The notes under the pieces are model-generated. The model made no database searches. It was not told the origin of the DNA and saw only the letters and a program-made list of their open reading frames with translations. The position numbers and the translations under genes were made by a program. Positions 57,929 through 58,756 of a stretch of DNA of 58,756 bases are shown piece by piece. Each line of letters starts with the position of its first letter. Position 1 is the stretch's first letter. Source of the stretch: NCEH01 sp002257205 (GTDB taxonomy: Bacteria > Pseudomonadota > Alphaproteobacteria > Rhizobiales > Xanthobacteraceae); assembly GCF_043195105.1 (NCBI RefSeq), contig NZ_JBAFWO010000016.1. One strand, 5' to 3'.

Positions 57929-58756
57929 TGCTGGGCGCGATCAAGAAATTTATGCGCCCGCCTGCTGGGATGGACTTTGATTTCCGTCGCCCATCGGGCG
58001 AGCCGGCGCTTGCGCCGGCAGATGGTGTATCCTGGCGCGTGTTCGCTAACCCCATTGCGCTGTATGTCGGCGGTGTCGCCGCAGTGCTTCTCGAACTGGC
58101 CGAGCCGTCCGTGCGGTCAGGCGTCTGGGACCACAGCGGCTTTCGGCGCGATCCCGGCTTGCGGCTGCACCGGACTGGCTTCGCCGCGATGGTGACGGTC
58201 TATGGCCCCCGCTCGGCGGCGCAGGAGATGATCGCGCATGTCGTTCGGCTGCACGATAGAGTGCGAGGCACCACGCCGGGCGGCATAGACTACCACGCCA
58301 ATGACCCGCGCTTGCTGAACTGGGTGCAGGCGACCGCGACGTTCGGGTTCACTGAGGCGTATCACCGCTATGTTCGGGCGCTGTCGCCCAGTGAGAAGTC
58401 CGCCGCCTTCAGCGAGGCTGAGCCCGCCGCGAAGCTCTATGGCGCAACCGGCGCGCCGAGATCGTGGGCCGAGTGGGAAGCTCTGCTCGCGACTACGGCG
58501 CCGGGGCTCGAGGGATCGGACAACCTTGCCGAGTTCATTACTATCATGGGCAACGCGCCCATCCTGCCCGCGCCGCTGCGCTGGCTTCAGCGCCTCCTGG
58601 TCCGCGCGGCCATCGACATGACGCCCGAACCAGTAAGGTCATTGCCGCAGTTGAGAGGACACGGGATGCGTTTCGGAGACGCAATGCTGGTGCGAACGCT
58701 GGCGCGAGCCGCAGCCCTTGTTCCGCTTGGCGACATGCCACCCGCCCAGGCTGCTC
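57928..58756 (+). CDS. Oxygenase MpaB family protein (DUF2236), partial at window end
   Basis: 276 codons are visible before the window ends, without a stop. WRVFANPIALYVGGVAAVLLELAEPSVRSGVWDHSGFRRDPGLRLHRTGFAAMVTVYGPRSAAQEMIAHVVRLHDRVRGTTPGG, then YHANDPRLLNWVQATATFGFTEAYHRYV, is the DUF2236 pattern with its conserved His residues that hold haem in MpaB- and latex-clearing-type oxygenases. GAGGAGGCG precedes the start. It is divergent from TetR. The substrate is unknown. Confidence 0.88.
   Translation, partial: MLGAIKKFMRPPAGMDFDFRRPSGEPALAPADGVSWRVFANPIALYVGGVAAVLLELAEPSVRSGVWDHSGFRRDPGLRLHRTGFAAMVTVYGPRSAAQEMIAHVVRLHDRVRGTTPGGIDYHANDPRLLNWVQATATFGFTEAYHRYVRALSPSEKSAAFSEAEPAAKLYGATGAPRSWAEWEALLATTAPGLEGSDNLAEFITIMGNAPILPAPLRWLQRLLVRAAIDMTPEPVRSLPQLRGHGMRFGDAMLVRTLARAAALVPLGDMPPAQAA

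Noticed and set aside
1..58756. CRISPR arrays, tRNA or rRNA genes
   Set aside because: No regularly spaced repeat-spacer pattern and no recognisable tRNA or rRNA sequence was found while reading both strands.

Overview
The window looks like part of a large plasmid, or a plasmid-derived replicon, from an alphaproteobacterium of the Rhizobiales type. The evidence is a repABC cassette with repeated parS sites, a second repC with its own counter-transcript RNA, an RHE_PE00001-family gene, ROSE-type RNA thermometers in front of small heat-shock genes, and high-GC coding throughout. The species cannot be named from the sequence alone.

Layout. (1) 1-5.2 kb: the 5' part of a heavy-metal P-type ATPase gene, a fluoride riboswitch with crcB, and a MmyB-type regulator divergent from two methyltransferases and a SnoaL-like protein. 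(2) 5.4-20.6 kb, plasmid backbone: relaxase and MobC with a candidate oriT, a ParA gene carrying a frameshift plus its small partner, an orphan repC, two small HTH regulators, ssb, repC-repB-repA with ctRNA and two parS sites, a tyrosine recombinase with a conserved partner gene, and an antitoxin/PemK-like toxin pair. (3) 20.6-27.2 kb: an RHE_PE00001-family gene whose last 49 bp are repeated 4.1 kb downstream. The repeats enclose an AAA ATPase plus subtilisin-like protease pair and a dead corA fragment, and an Abi_C/HEPN gene begins right after the second copy. This reads as a defence-cargo hotspot. (4) 27.3-32.6 kb: LysR and an oxidoreductase, an hsp20 with RpoH-like promoter and ROSE hairpin, two truncated genes fused at a deletion junction, and an FAD monooxygenase. 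(5) 33.2-54.5 kb: a protein-quality-control island with five more hsp20 genes, KefB-like antiporter, FtsH, DegP, an SPW membrane protein, an RNA polymerase omega-like protein, an NDUFS4-like protein, thioredoxin, peroxiredoxin, monothiol glutaredoxin, GrpE, PsiE, CbpM and CbpA. An IS66-family element has split a Crp/Fnr regulator gene here. (6) 54.6 kb to the end: MBL hydrolase/HxlR pair, an ECF sigma factor, and TetR divergent from an MpaB-like gene that runs off the window.

How it fits together. Region 5 matches, gene by gene, much of the transmissible locus of stress tolerance known in enterobacteria and Pseudomonas (tLST, LHR or TLPQC): sHsp20, FtsH, KefB, Trx, PsiE, DegP. No ClpK/ClpG disaggregase is present in the window. 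DnaJ-type CbpA, its modulator CbpM and a GrpE occur instead, along with an accessory omega-like protein and a redox set. ROSE hairpins and an RpoH-like promoter suggest heat control.

Three regulatory or partition genes (parA, a PAS-LuxR gene, a receiver-domain gene) each carry one frameshift. Two of the shifts lie in homopolymers, so sequencing error must be considered before calling them dead. All functional calls come from reading translations and motifs; no database search was run.
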